DNA from: Sulfitobacter brevis
GTDB lineage: Bacteria > Pseudomonadota > Alphaproteobacteria > Rhodobacterales > Rhodobacteraceae
NCBI RefSeq assembly: GCF_900112755.1
Contig: NZ_FOMW01000010.1
Span: 1-64,000, forward strand
Reading direction: 5' to 3'
Length of the DNA stretch: 64,000 nucleotides
The translations under genes and the position numbers were made by a program. Below are positions 39,631 to 47,668 of the stretch, piece by piece; the stretch's first letter is position 1; every line of letters begins with the position of its first letter. The notes beneath the pieces are model-generated. The model did not search any database. It saw only the letters and a list, made by a program, of their open reading frames with translations, and was not told the DNA's origin.

Positions 39631-40669
39631 ACTCTTTGCTCCACTGCGCGGCGGTGGCCGCAAGGGTAGCTTCGTCAAGATCAGGCAAATCGAAAACCGA
39701 GGCATCCTCGGCCATTCGGGCGAAGGACTTGGCATAGCGCGGGTCGTAGTGTTCCGAGATCAAGGCGCTGGCCAAGGTCGCGTAGGTGCCCGACTGTGCC
39801 ATTGCGTGCCAATCGGCGATCTTTCCAGCGGGGTGATAGGGGCGCAGATGGCCGATCTGTTCGGTCAATTGAGCGTCATTGCGGGTCAACTCGTCATAGG
39901 CGCGGCACAGAAACTGCGCGCGGGCCTCCAGCGGAGCTTGCACCGAAACGCGAGGCGCCGCGCACATCGAGGTCCACAGCGAGGGCGGCAGGATGCGCGC
40001 GCCGATCTTGCTACTTTCAGCCTCCACCCACGTCAGGCGGGCAGGGTCGAGCGCGGCCAGTTGTGCAGCGAGCCGCGATTCGAACATTTTCTGGCTGGGT
40101 TGCTCTCCCGCCATGCCGCCAAACAGCGATCCGCGATGCTGGGCCAACCCTTCGAGGTCGAGCACCTGTGCGCCGGATTCCGACAGATGGTGCAGCAGGC
40201 GGGTTTTGGCAGTACCCGTGCCGCCTTCGATCACCCGCAAGCGGTGGGGCAGCGGCGTGTCATAGAGCAGCCCCACCACCAGCCGCCGATAGCTGCGATA
40301 GCCGCCCTGTAGCAAACGCACCCGCCAGCCGACCTGATCGAGAATCGTGGCAAACGCCCCCGAACGCTGCCCGCCGCGCCAGCAATAGACCAGCGGCTGC
40401 CAATCGCCCTGCTTGTCCTTCAGCGGCCCTTGCAAGTGCATTGCCGTGTTCTGCGCAACCAAAGCGCCGCCAATTTTGCGAGCCTCAAATGGCGCGACCT
40501 GTTTGTAGATCGTCCCGACCTCGGCCCGCTGCGCGTCTGATAGGACTGGCAGATTGATCGCCCCCGGCACATGGTCTTCGGCAAATTCTGCTGGCGCACG
40601 CACGTCGATGATGGTGTCCACCCCAAGCTGCGCGAGATCATTCAAAGAGGTCAGGGAAGTAGGGGTCAT
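39623..40669 (-). CDS. mnmH: tRNA 2-selenouridine synthase
   Basis: 348 residues (also called SelU/YbbB). It converts 2-thiouridine at the wobble position of Lys, Glu and Gln tRNAs to 2-selenouridine using selenophosphate. The N-terminal rhodanese domain has catalytic Cys96 in VYCWRGGQRSG, and the P-loop is GGTGTAKT (149-156). Convergent with selD and overlapping it by eight bases, so the two act in one pathway and share termination. Its presence shows selenium is used for tRNA here; selenoprotein use is not shown by this window. Confidence 0.95.
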   Translation of the reverse strand: MTPTSLTSLNDLAQLGVDTIIDVRAPAEFAEDHVPGAINLPVLSDAQRAEVGTIYKQVAPFEARKIGGALVAQNTAMHLQGPLKDKQGDWQPLVYCWRGGQRSGAFATILDQVGWRVRLLQGGYRSYRRLVVGLLYDTPLPHRLRVIEGGTGTAKTRLLHHLSESGAQVLDLEGLAQHRGSLFGGMAGEQPSQKMFESRLAAQLAALDPARLTWVEAESSKIGARILPPSLWTSMCAAPRVSVQAPLEARAQFLCRAYDELTRNDAQLTEQIGHLRPYHPAGKIADWHAMAQSGTYATLASALISEHYDPRYAKSFARMAEDASVFDLPDLDEATLAATAAQWSKEFT

Positions 40670-40808
40670 GAGCTACCTTCGGCCAGCGTGTCGCCCTTGT
40701 AGCGGGTGTTTAGGCCGGTGGGTAGGGGAGGTGCGCCGCAGGGGCGATAGAGGTGGATCAAACTAGCCGTGCCGCTTAGGGTAGAGGAAATAAACGAAAG
40801 GGATCGGC

Positions 40809-41222
40809 ATGCGCGCAACAATCTGGAGTGGTCTCGTCTTGGGGCTTGGCACCGTGGGGCTCGTCGCCTGCACAGAGCCGTCGATGCCTGATCGCACGGA
40901 CGGGGCGGCGTTTTTTGCAGATAATTGCACCTCTTGCCACGGTGGGCAGGGGCGCGGCGATGGCCCGCTGGCGGCAGGGCTGCCCGTTGCGCCTGCGGAT
41001 CTGACAGTGCTGAGCCGTCGCAATGGCGGCACTTTCCCATCTGCCCGCGCGCTGAGCTATATCTACGGTGACCCCGAGCAGGCCCACCTCGCGCGGGTTA
41101 TGCCGCAGTTTGGCGGCGCGATGGCAGAGGATTTGGTGCCGGTCCAGTTTGACGGCATCATGACGCCGACGCCGCGCGTTCTGGCCGGGCTGCTGGCCTA
41201 TCTTGAAAGCGTTCAGGAGTAG
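40809..41222 (+). CDS. Lipoprotein c-type cytochrome
   Basis: 137 residues. A signal peptide with lipobox LVAC (Cys21) anchors it to the membrane. One heme c site is seen, CTSCH at 40-44, with Met in RVMPQFGGAM as probable sixth ligand. It is a class I monoheme cytochrome, likely an electron carrier in the periplasm; its partners are unknown. AAGGGATC provides a modest ribosome site. Last core gene before the tRNA-Ala accessory region. Confidence 0.9.
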   Translation: MRATIWSGLVLGLGTVGLVACTEPSMPDRTDGAAFFADNCTSCHGGQGRGDGPLAAGLPVAPADLTVLSRRNGGTFPSARALSYIYGDPEQAHLARVMPQFGGAMAEDLVPVQFDGIMTPTPRVLAGLLAYLESVQE

Positions 41223-41361
41223 TCGTTTCGGCAATGCCGGCTGAAAAGCAGGCTTCGTCGCACAAACACGGCTGAGAACCTTCCAACTTGGCGTTCACCG
41301 ACAAGCGGCAAGTAGCGAGCGCCTGCCGGCTCTCAGGGCGCGGCTGCGTAAATCTAATGCC

Positions 41362-41393
41362 GGGAACAAAGAAAATGGGGGAGCATAGCGGGA
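41362..41393. repeat. Distal attachment-site copy (tRNA-Ala 3' end)
   Basis: Matches 46297-46328 at 30 of 32 positions by hand alignment; the core GGAGCATAGCGGGA equals the reverse complement of the tRNA T-arm and acceptor 3' end. Mismatches are at 41367 and 41379, plus a C/T at the left edge base 41361. It lies 140 bases behind the cytochrome gene. Confidence 0.65.
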
Positions 41394-41493
41394 ACTCCAC
41401 CAAATTTTTAAACTATTGATAAGGCTTAGCAAACTGATGTGCGGCTGTTGGTACGTCACACCTCAGTGTCACACTTGGCAAGGCTGCAAGGAT
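41384..41493 (+). repeat. Repeat C, copy 1 (left end of element 1)
   Basis: Starts CATAGCGGGAACTCCACC and ends TTGGCAAGGCTGCAAGGA. The second copy is at 44647-44756, starting CATAGCGTGAACTCCACC and ending TTGGCATGGTTTGCAAGGA. The copies are diverged but clearly related along about 110 bases. Immediately downstream here is the IS3 transposase remnant. Confidence 0.6.
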
Positions 41494-42081
41494 AACCTTC
41501 AAGTTCATCGGGTGGGGTTGGTATTATCTCAGCACGATCCTGGATGATTACAGCCGCTACATTATCGCTTGGAAGCTTTGCAACCGCAGCCCGACAGAGT
41601 ATTTCGCAGCAATGCACGAGAGGGAAGCATGCGAGCTGAAGACGTAACAGACACGATCGAACTGGCGCTGATGGCATCGGGGTGCGACCCAGCCACCGTG
41701 CGTCACAAGCCACGCCTGCTCAGCGACAACGAGTCTTGTTACATCTCAGGTGATCTGGCGGAGTGGCTTGAGGGGCAAAGCATGGAGCATGTCCGCGGCG
41801 CGCCATTCCACCCGCAAACGCGGGGCAAAATAGAACGCTGGCACCAGACCATGAAAAACCGCGTTCTGTCGGAAAACGACTATCTGCCCGGCGACCTTGA
41901 GCGCCAGATCGGCGCATTCGTCGAGTAGTACAACAATCAGCGTTACCACGAGAGCCTGAACAACGTCACACCCGCAGACGTTTACTTTGGACGCGATAAA
42001 GCAATTCTCAAAGAAAGGGAAAGGATCAAGAAACGGACAATCCAGCAACGCCGCTTGCAACATCAAAAACAAGCAGCATAA
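41494..42081 (+). pseudogene. IS3-family transposase (orfB) remnant
   Basis: One frame gives TFKFIGWGWYYLSTILDDYS and RYIIAWKLC; after an insertion of about 46 bases and a frame change the integrase core continues MRAEDVTDTIELALMASG, HPQTRGKIERWHQTMKNR and DLERQIGAFVE. It then meets TAG at 41926-41928, and resumes [20 protein letters not shown] to TAA 42079. The Asp of LLSDN and Glu of KIERW from the DDE triad are visible. No intact terminal repeats were found. The remnant is dead in several ways. Confidence 0.8.
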
Positions 42082-42254
42082 TCAATCAGTCAAACGATCC
42101 AGACCCTCCAATGCTCAAGCCGCTCTGATGTCCAACTTTATATGACGACGGACAGCATTCGTAGTTTCGCTCCAGATAGCTGCCTGCTTGAGCCAGCGCG
42201 GAGTAATTCTGGGATCTGGCAAGCCGATGGTTTCGATGTTCGTCGTCACGCGCA

Positions 42255-43364
42255 TTATATCTGAGCGCCGCACCCGCGGAAAAAGGCAAGCATCTCGTCG
42301 CTCAGCAATCCTTTTCCTGTGGCCATCTGCATTAACTCAAAGGCACAACTGTTGTTTACCTCAACGACAACGGGTCCATCCTCGGTCAACGCAATATCGG
42401 TTGAGCCATACCTGTTCGCCCCATGCAGAAGCGCAACCTTTTTGTTCAGCTCCCTCAATTCCGACCACATGGGCAGTTGCTCACCAATCAGCTTGCGTGC
42501 GGAATTTGGCAGGCTGTCGAATTCAATACGGGTTCCGTCCTGCGTGTCTACAATCGTCAAGACCGTTCCGGTCTCAGGGTCCAGCTGACACAGTAGGTTG
42601 CCAGGCCGCCAGAAATTATCAGCCACGTTGCTCTGCATTGGAAGCTTCAGCGCCGTGAAAGGTACATTCAACCCGTCCTTTCCAATCAGGTTTAGCGATC
42701 GCACAGTACCAATTGCATCTGTGAGGCCATCAAAAAAACTGTGCGGGGTTAGGCACTTTTGAATAAGGTAACTCTGGTCACTAAAGATCGTTTCCGCCAA
42801 TTCCACGAAGGTGACCGGGTCCTGACCGTCAATCAAAATATGAGATTCGGTACAGCCAATGATGCGGAAGGCCCCAGCGCTCCACATGCCCCTCAACGGC
42901 TTGGCGAAAAGTGGAAAAGCTGGTCCTGCGTCAAAGAAAGACTTGAGCTCTTCCGCCGTTTCCAACTTCGGCACATCAGGAAAGCTACGCGGCCCTTGGT
43001 CGAAAACAGCGGCGATTGTAGGAACGGGCAGATCGTGATGGCTCAAAAAGCTTGAGGACAACCATTTGTCTTCAGTGACTGCCCACCAGCTTGTGTCATT
43101 GCAGGCATTGGAGATCGGCCAGTGGATGTGTGCGGAAACAAACCGGTTGCGCTCATCGTCGCTCCAGCGATTTCTGTCATAGAGTTCATATAGCATGTAT
43201 TCGTAGAATTGAAGCTTACCCTGGCCACGTTTTAGCTTTCGGTAGTCAAACCAAATAGCTACCGGGTTTTTCCCACACCGGCGAGCAGCTTTGACGAGAG
43301 CCGGAGCGACCTCGATTTGCTGCTTGGTGCCGATCATGCCAATATCTTTTGCCTGTGCGTTCAT
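42255..43364 (-). CDS. ATP-grasp protein (sugar-transfer-associated type)
   Basis: 369 residues. The C-terminal ATP-grasp features are FPLFAKPLRGMWSAGAFRI (ATP-binding Lys), GTVRSLNLIGKDG and YGSTDIALTEDGPVVVEVNN (metal-binding Asp/Glu/Asn). The family resembles proteins found in polysaccharide and teichoic-like gene clusters (sugar-transfer-associated ATP-grasp), which link carboxylates to amines or sugars; the substrate here is unknown. ATG 43364 has a GAGGG ribosome site; the frame to 43421 lacks one. Cargo of element 1, without the glycosyltransferases usually found nearby. Confidence 0.75.
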   Translation of the reverse strand: MNAQAKDIGMIGTKQQIEVAPALVKAARRCGKNPVAIWFDYRKLKRGQGKLQFYEYMLYELYDRNRWSDDERNRFVSAHIHWPISNACNDTSWWAVTEDKWLSSSFLSHHDLPVPTIAAVFDQGPRSFPDVPKLETAEELKSFFDAGPAFPLFAKPLRGMWSAGAFRIIGCTESHILIDGQDPVTFVELAETIFSDQSYLIQKCLTPHSFFDGLTDAIGTVRSLNLIGKDGLNVPFTALKLPMQSNVADNFWRPGNLLCQLDPETGTVLTIVDTQDGTRIEFDSLPNSARKLIGEQLPMWSELRELNKKVALLHGANRYGSTDIALTEDGPVVVEVNNSCAFELMQMATGKGLLSDEMLAFFRGCGAQI

Positions 43365-43644
43365 ATTTCCCTCATGCCTCTGATAGTATTGATTGATAGA
43401 AATTAAATTAAACTGAGCCAATCAGAAAATTATGTAAACAGTTTGGCCTGATTGTGGCATGCGAGGCTCCTTGAATCGACAACCATTATCTGCTTCGCCC
43501 TATGTCGAGCCAAGCGGGCTGAGGCCTTTGATAACGGCGCTATGTCTGGGCGATGGAGGGGGCAGCGGAGGTATTGGCGTGATAGCGCGAGGGCAGACAA
43601 TCCTTAAGTGACCCGGTAGGGGAGATCCCTTCTTACAGTACCCT

Positions 43645-44510
43645 CTAAATCTGCTTCCATAAGGTCTTGATTGCTACCGTAGGGAACTGTCCGAACTGTT
43701 CTTTGAATGTGGCTTTCGTAACGTCTTGGAGTTCTACAATACGGTCCAGCTGTATTATGAAGCGGTCGTGTATTGGTAGGGCTGGCACTCCCTGCTCCAC
43801 AAAATGCAGCATGATGCGCTCTGCCATCTCGCTGTCTTTGCGCTGCAATACCCAACCGGCTTCCGAATCAAGGGCTCCCGGCAGCATTGAATAGGCGTCG
43901 ATCACCGTTTGCCGGAACTTCTCTGCGGTCATGCCATGCTTGGCACAGTGGAAGTCACTCGGCTCATTGTGTCGCATCGATTTAGCGTTCAGCAACGCAA
44001 TAAACGTATTCTTTGTGTGGCCTCGCAGCGTTTTGTTTCCATGTACCCCGGTAACCAAGGCGTATGGGTCGTCAGGGTTGGTCAGCCCTCGCCCTGAAGA
44101 AAGTATGGCCGCGTGTAAGCCCGTGAAGTCTGCTTCAACTGTCGGTAGGCCATTTATGGTGGTGTACTTTCTTGGTGTTTGTTCTCGAGCTGCCACCAGC
44201 CGCCATAATATCTACCGCCGTGTCCGAAGGTGTTATTGTTGAAGACGCGATAAAGTCCGGTGGCCTGCCAATACGTCTATCTTCGAGGCTAACGTCTTTT
44301 ATGGTGTAACCGGTAACGCTCAGCTGCAAGCTCCAGATCGGACATCGGGCCATCATCGTTGATCTGGTCTATCCGCATCGACAGCGTTTTTTTGAAAACT
44401 TGGTGGATCAAGGCTCTGAGTTCGTCCTGACGCAACTCCGACAGAACCATGCTGTACCGCTGGGGCAGCACCACATGATGTAAGGTGACGTGCCAGTTGG
44501 CCTGCGAATT
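43645..44510 (-). pseudogene. Decayed mobile-element gene, replication/polymerase-like
   Basis: The 183-codon 3' part (43645-44196) reads INGLPTVEADFTGLHAAI, KNTFIALLNAKS and LPIHDRFIIQLDR. Upstream in a second frame lie ELRALIHQVFKKTL, ERYRLHHKRR, two TAG stops, then LYRVFNNNTFGHGGRYYGGW and WQ; a frameshift near 44185 joins the two. The order RxYGGWWQ, then INGxPTVExDF.GLH, then a late HD motif is one I associate with phage and plasmid replication-type proteins, but the family assignment is from memory and weak. The gene is broken by at least two stops and one shift. Confidence 0.55.
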
Positions 44511-44561
44511 TGTATACCGTGTTCCTGACGACGGGCGAATGAAAGCACGAATCGGGCTGCG

Positions 44562-44648
44562 TGGGGCTTTGGAAAGGGGCCAGCGAAAGTAGAAGGGGAT
44601 GTGCCCCAAACGGAATAAGTACGCATCAAGATGCCGTTTTGAGCCTCA
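44562..44648 (+). repeat. Repeat A, copy 1 (right end of element 1)
   Basis: 87 bases starting TGGGGCTTTGGAAAGGGGCC and containing TACGCATCAAGATGC near the end. It aligns without gaps to 46171-46257, about 73 of 87 identical by hand count. It runs straight into repeat C copy 2 through a degenerate attachment core (CTCATAGCGTGA at 44645-44656). Confidence 0.65.
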
Positions 44649-44756
44649 TAGCGTGAACTCCACCACAATTTTAAGCTATTAAGAAGACGTAGAAAACTGT
44701 TGTGCGTTTATTCTTGTGTGACACCCTGGCGTTACACTTGGCATGGTTTGCAAGGA
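44647..44756 (+). repeat. Repeat C, copy 2 (left end of element 2)
   Basis: Second copy of the 41384-41493 sequence, directly abutting repeat A copy 1. It marks the start of the second, smaller element, which carries the acidic protein gene at 44885-45853. Confidence 0.6.
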
Positions 44757-44884
44757 CGCAGGTTGGGTATGTTGATCAGCTTGGCCACGGGCTGCCCTCC
44801 GAATTTAGAAGACTCCGGCGCGATTCGCTCCTACGCTAATTGAATTACCTGCGATTGTCCGTTTCTAATAGAAGGATTTTTATC

Positions 44885-45853
44885 ATGGGCAAACCCAAGC
44901 TTAAAAAGTTCAAAGGTGACAACGACAATAATATCTTCGATATCGATATCCCGGACGTCAAAGTGGATGGCAAGAAGGGTTTCGACGCGGTGATACTACC
45001 CGGCGAGATCGGGGACTACACAATCGAGCAGAAAGGCAAGAAGTTCACTCTGACCGACGACGATGGTGGCATCTACAAGCTGAAGAAAATTGAAAGTGTG
45101 GTCTTCGACGGCGACACCGTCGGGACCGCCGACGACATGGTCTTCAACACAAGCCTTGGCACTGTCATGAGCCCGGACACCTCTATCGATCTTTCCGGTC
45201 AAACCACCGGTGGCAACCTCCTAGTTGGCTCCGGTATCCCCGCCAGTGATTTTGTCGTCGTCCGCAGCGAGGCCGACGGGCTGGAACTCGGACTTAGCAT
45301 CATCTATCGGCAAGGTCCCTCGGTCGATCCGGTCTCGGTCGATCCCGACGGCACGGTGCACTTCCTAGTCAATGACGGTAGCCAGTCAACGGTGAACGGT
45401 TCCTCTGACGATAATGCAGGCCGGGCCGCTTGGAGTTTCCAATACTCCGCCATTACCGGTTTGAACGGCGAAACCACCGATCTTGGCGATTTCACATTTA
45501 TGCTTAAGATCGACGTGGATGTGACGGAAGGTGTCGATTACCGCACCTTCACCATGGTCGACCCTGGCTTTGCCATTCCCAATGCCACCGGCATGTACTG
45601 GGTTGATGAAGACAATACCCCTGTCATCGGCGACGACGGTGGCAACACCAATGTCGCGCAAAATTCTGAGAACTTCGCTTTTGGCTTTATTAACAATTAC
45701 ATTGATGCCGATCCTGACACGCCCGGCATGCAATCCTATACGGGAGACGGCTTCCCTGAGGGCGAGTTCGATATCGTGCTGGAAGCCTACAATGCGGGGG
45801 GCGATCTAATTGCGTCGAACCACATCGTGGTGGATGTTTTCGATTTTATCTAG
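44885..45853 (+). CDS. Acidic secreted-type protein, function unknown
   Basis: 322 residues, very rich in Asp and Gly and free of Cys. The N-terminal region (KGFDAVILPGEIGDYTIEQK, KGKKFTLTDDDGG, VVFDGDTV) resembles the linker found next to RTX repeats in type I-secreted proteins. The rest looks beta-rich with no GGxGxDxxx repeats. There is no classical signal peptide, and the C terminus (VVDVFDFI) is hydrophobic-acidic, as in some type I substrates. ATG 44885 follows AGAAGGATT; the codon at 44840 is unsupported. Cargo of element 2, followed by hairpins. Confidence 0.7.
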   Translation: MGKPKLKKFKGDNDNNIFDIDIPDVKVDGKKGFDAVILPGEIGDYTIEQKGKKFTLTDDDGGIYKLKKIESVVFDGDTVGTADDMVFNTSLGTVMSPDTSIDLSGQTTGGNLLVGSGIPASDFVVVRSEADGLELGLSIIYRQGPSVDPVSVDPDGTVHFLVNDGSQSTVNGSSDDNAGRAAWSFQYSAITGLNGETTDLGDFTFMLKIDVDVTEGVDYRTFTMVDPGFAIPNATGMYWVDEDNTPVIGDDGGNTNVAQNSENFAFGFINNYIDADPDTPGMQSYTGDGFPEGEFDIVLEAYNAGGDLIASNHIVVDVFDFI

Positions 45854-45862
45854 AACGCATCA

Positions 45863-45884
45863 AGGGGCGGTTTACGCCGCCCCT
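45863..45884 (+). terminator. Stem-loop terminator after the acidic protein gene
   Basis: AGGGGCGG (45863-45870) pairs perfectly with CCGCCCCT (45877-45884) over a six-base loop, nine bases after the stop. No T run. A second perfect eight-pair hairpin (GTGCTGAC / GTCAGCAC, 45926-45949) follows. Confidence 0.6.
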
Positions 45885-46170
45885 AACCCTGATTATCAGC
45901 CTTCGGCCTGTCCGAAGAATAAGGCGTGCTGACACCCTTGAGTCAGCACTCTTCGGGCAAGTCGCCGATCACCAGACCACTGCACTGCATGGCGCTGGGT
46001 CACCGGCAACGGCTCCTCTGCCAATATCGGTCTACTTTGTACGGCACTATTTTTGCGGCGAATTTTTGTGATGGGGTATCAATGGACGGTCTCGTTCTTG
46101 TTTCCCCCAAAGTACCCTAAGGGCACCGTGTTCCTAACGAGAGGTAAATGGAAGCCCGTTCTGGGCTATT
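45885..46170. other. Gene-less stretch in element 2
   Basis: No supportable gene. It contains the hairpin at 45926-45949 and a shorter one at 45902-45916 (TTCGG / CCGAA). The region leads into repeat A copy 2. Confidence 0.4.
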
Positions 46171-46257
46171 TGGGGCTTTGGAAAAGGGCCAGCGGAAGGA
46201 GATGATGCTGTGCCGCGAACGGTATAGGTACGCATCAAGATGCATTTTTGTGCCTCA
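46171..46257 (+). repeat. Repeat A, copy 2 (right end of element 2)
   Basis: Partner of 44562-44648, same length, about 84 percent identical by hand count. It lies 40 bases from the attachment-site copy in the tRNA gene, where the right end of an integrated element is expected. Confidence 0.65.
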
Positions 46258-46296
46258 CGCGTGCGGCACACCGTTACAATGCTTTTCTAAGATGCT

Positions 46297-46328
46297 GGGA
46301 AGAAAGAAAATGGTGGAGCATAGCGGGA
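46297..46328. repeat. Proximal attachment-site copy overlapping tRNA-Ala
   Basis: Partner of 41362-41393. Bases 46311-46328 are the last 18 bases of the tRNA-Ala gene, so integration leaves the tRNA functional. Confidence 0.65.
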
Positions 46329-46386
46329 TCGAACCGCTGACCTCCTGCATGCCATGCAGGCGCTCTCCCAGCTGAGCTAATGCCCC
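46311..46386 (-). tRNA. tRNA-Ala (anticodon GGC)
   Basis: Read on the minus strand the 76 bases start GGGGCATTAGCTCAGC and end GCTATGCTCCACCA, with encoded CCA. The anticodon stem CCTGC/GCAGG encloses the loop ATGGCAT, giving anticodon GGC (reads GCC). The T loop GGTTCGATCC and the D stem are standard, and the acceptor stem GGGGCAT/ATGCTCC pairs with one G-T. Its 3' end is the integration target of the elements on its left. Confidence 0.95.
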
Positions 46387-46502
46387 ATTCCAGATCAGTT
46401 GACCTGTTGTGGTGGCGCGTAGTTATGCGCAAGCGGGGGCGGGATCAAGCGGAAAAATCCATTCCGCTGTGATTGTTTGGAAAACGATCCCGCCCCTGTC
46501 GA

Positions 46503-46826
46503 TCAATCGTCGTCGTTGGTTGTGACGTCTGCGATATCGTCCAACGGAACAGTATCATCGTCATCGTCGTCGTCGTCCAGAATGTCGTCGTCGAGATCCA
46601 CATCGACATCGTCATCATCAAGGATCTCGTCATCCTCCACCTCGGCCTTTTTGGCCTTGGCTGTTACCGCGTCCTCGGCGTCAGCGGCAATCATCCGCGA
46701 CTTGGAGCTGTCGAGCTCCAGCGTCTCGCCGGTATAAGGGCTAACGATCGGGTTCTTGTTGAGGTCGTAGAAGCGCTTGCCCGTAGTGGGGCACAGGCGC
46801 TTGGTTCCCCAGTCTTCATTGGGCAT
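46503..46826 (-). CDS. TIGR02300 (FYDLN acid) family protein
   Basis: 107 residues in two parts: a conserved N-terminal half (WGTKRLCPTTGKRFYDLNKN, then PIVSPYTGE) and a C-terminal half of almost pure Asp with Glu (runs such as DDDDDDDD). The family is restricted largely to alphaproteobacteria and its function is unknown. AAGGGG stands ahead of ATG 46826; the long upstream frame to 47207 is antisense to the next gene and not used. The Asp tract is coded by GAC/GAT repeats. Confidence 0.88.
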   Translation of the reverse strand: MPNEDWGTKRLCPTTGKRFYDLNKNPIVSPYTGETLELDSSKSRMIAADAEDAVTAKAKKAEVEDDEILDDDDVDVDLDDDILDDDDDDDDTVPLDDIADVTTNDDD

Positions 46827-46937
46827 GAAACACCCCTTCTTGAAATTGCTGTTGCGTATAGATGATTCAGGGCAAGTGCCATATGAGGTAGGCACTGTCA
46901 AAGCTTTTAGCCACCCCAGCACTGCGTGAGCCCCCAG

Positions 46938-47627
46938 ATGACCGACCCTGTCTTGCACGGAAATCCGCCAATACCGCTTTTGTTGCGGCGTTCTGCACGC
47001 GCTCGGCGCATCTCGTTGCGGATTTCCCAACTCGACGGGCGCGTGACTCTGACCATGCCAAGCAAGCTCGCCGAGGGCGAAGCGATGGCCTTTGCGCGCA
47101 GTAAAGAGGATTGGATTCGCCAGCATCTTGAGGCGCGCGGCGCGGATGTGGCAATGCATCTCGGTGCGGAATTCCCGTTGGGCGGGCAGATGCTTAGGAT
47201 CGTGCAAGGCGCGGGCAGGCGGGTCATAATCGGAGAGGACAGCATCAGCGTGCCAGGCCCTGCGGACCGCGTGCCCGCGCGTCTAGGCGCCTATCTGCGC
47301 GAAGTCGCCCGCGACCGACTCGCCGGCGCCTGCGACGATTATGCGGCGCGTCTGGGTCGCTCCTACGCTCGGCTGACCCTGCGCGACACGCGGTCGCGAT
47401 GGGGCTCCTGCACCAGTGATGGCGGGCTGATGTTTTCCTGGCGGTTGATCATGACGCCACCTGAAGTGCTGGATTATGTCGCCGCCCATGAGGTCGCGCA
47501 TCTGGCCCAGATGAACCACTCCGCCGCGTTCTGGAACGAAGTGGAGCGCATCTACGGCGACTATAGACAGCCACGTCTTTGGCTAAAGAAAAACGGCAGC
47601 GACTTGCATCGCTACCGTTTTGACTGA
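46938..47627 (+). CDS. YgjP-type (DUF45/M48-like) zinc metallopeptidase
   Basis: 229 residues. Zinc motif HEVAHLAQMNHSAAFW (HExxH plus a downstream His) and the upstream signature TRSRWGSCTSDG define this family, a SprT/WLM-like group. Probably cytoplasmic, as no signal peptide is present; the substrate is unknown. ATG 46938 is used; the extension to 46926 is unsupported. Confidence 0.88.
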   Translation: MTDPVLHGNPPIPLLLRRSARARRISLRISQLDGRVTLTMPSKLAEGEAMAFARSKEDWIRQHLEARGADVAMHLGAEFPLGGQMLRIVQGAGRRVIIGEDSISVPGPADRVPARLGAYLREVARDRLAGACDDYAARLGRSYARLTLRDTRSRWGSCTSDGGLMFSWRLIMTPPEVLDYVAAHEVAHLAQMNHSAAFWNEVERIYGDYRQPRLWLKKNGSDLHRYRFD

Positions 47628-47668
47628 TTCTACTGGTGCTCTAAGGGCGTTGCCCCAAGCCGACCCGC

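Larger units (their letters stand above)
41362..46328. mobile_element. tRNA-Ala accessory region: two small elements in tandem
   Basis: A 32-bp direct repeat with two mismatches (41362-41393 and 46297-46328) flanks the region. The right copy includes the last 18 bases of the intact tRNA-Ala gene, as expected for integration by a tyrosine integrase. Inside, repeat C occurs at 41384-41493 and 44647-44756, and repeat A at 44562-44648 and 46171-46257, giving the order C1-cargo-A1-C2-cargo-A2-tRNA. This is the pattern of two related elements integrated one behind the other. No integrase remains, so they may depend on one elsewhere. Cargo: IS3 remnant, ATP-grasp gene, decayed gene, acidic protein. 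Confidence 0.6.
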
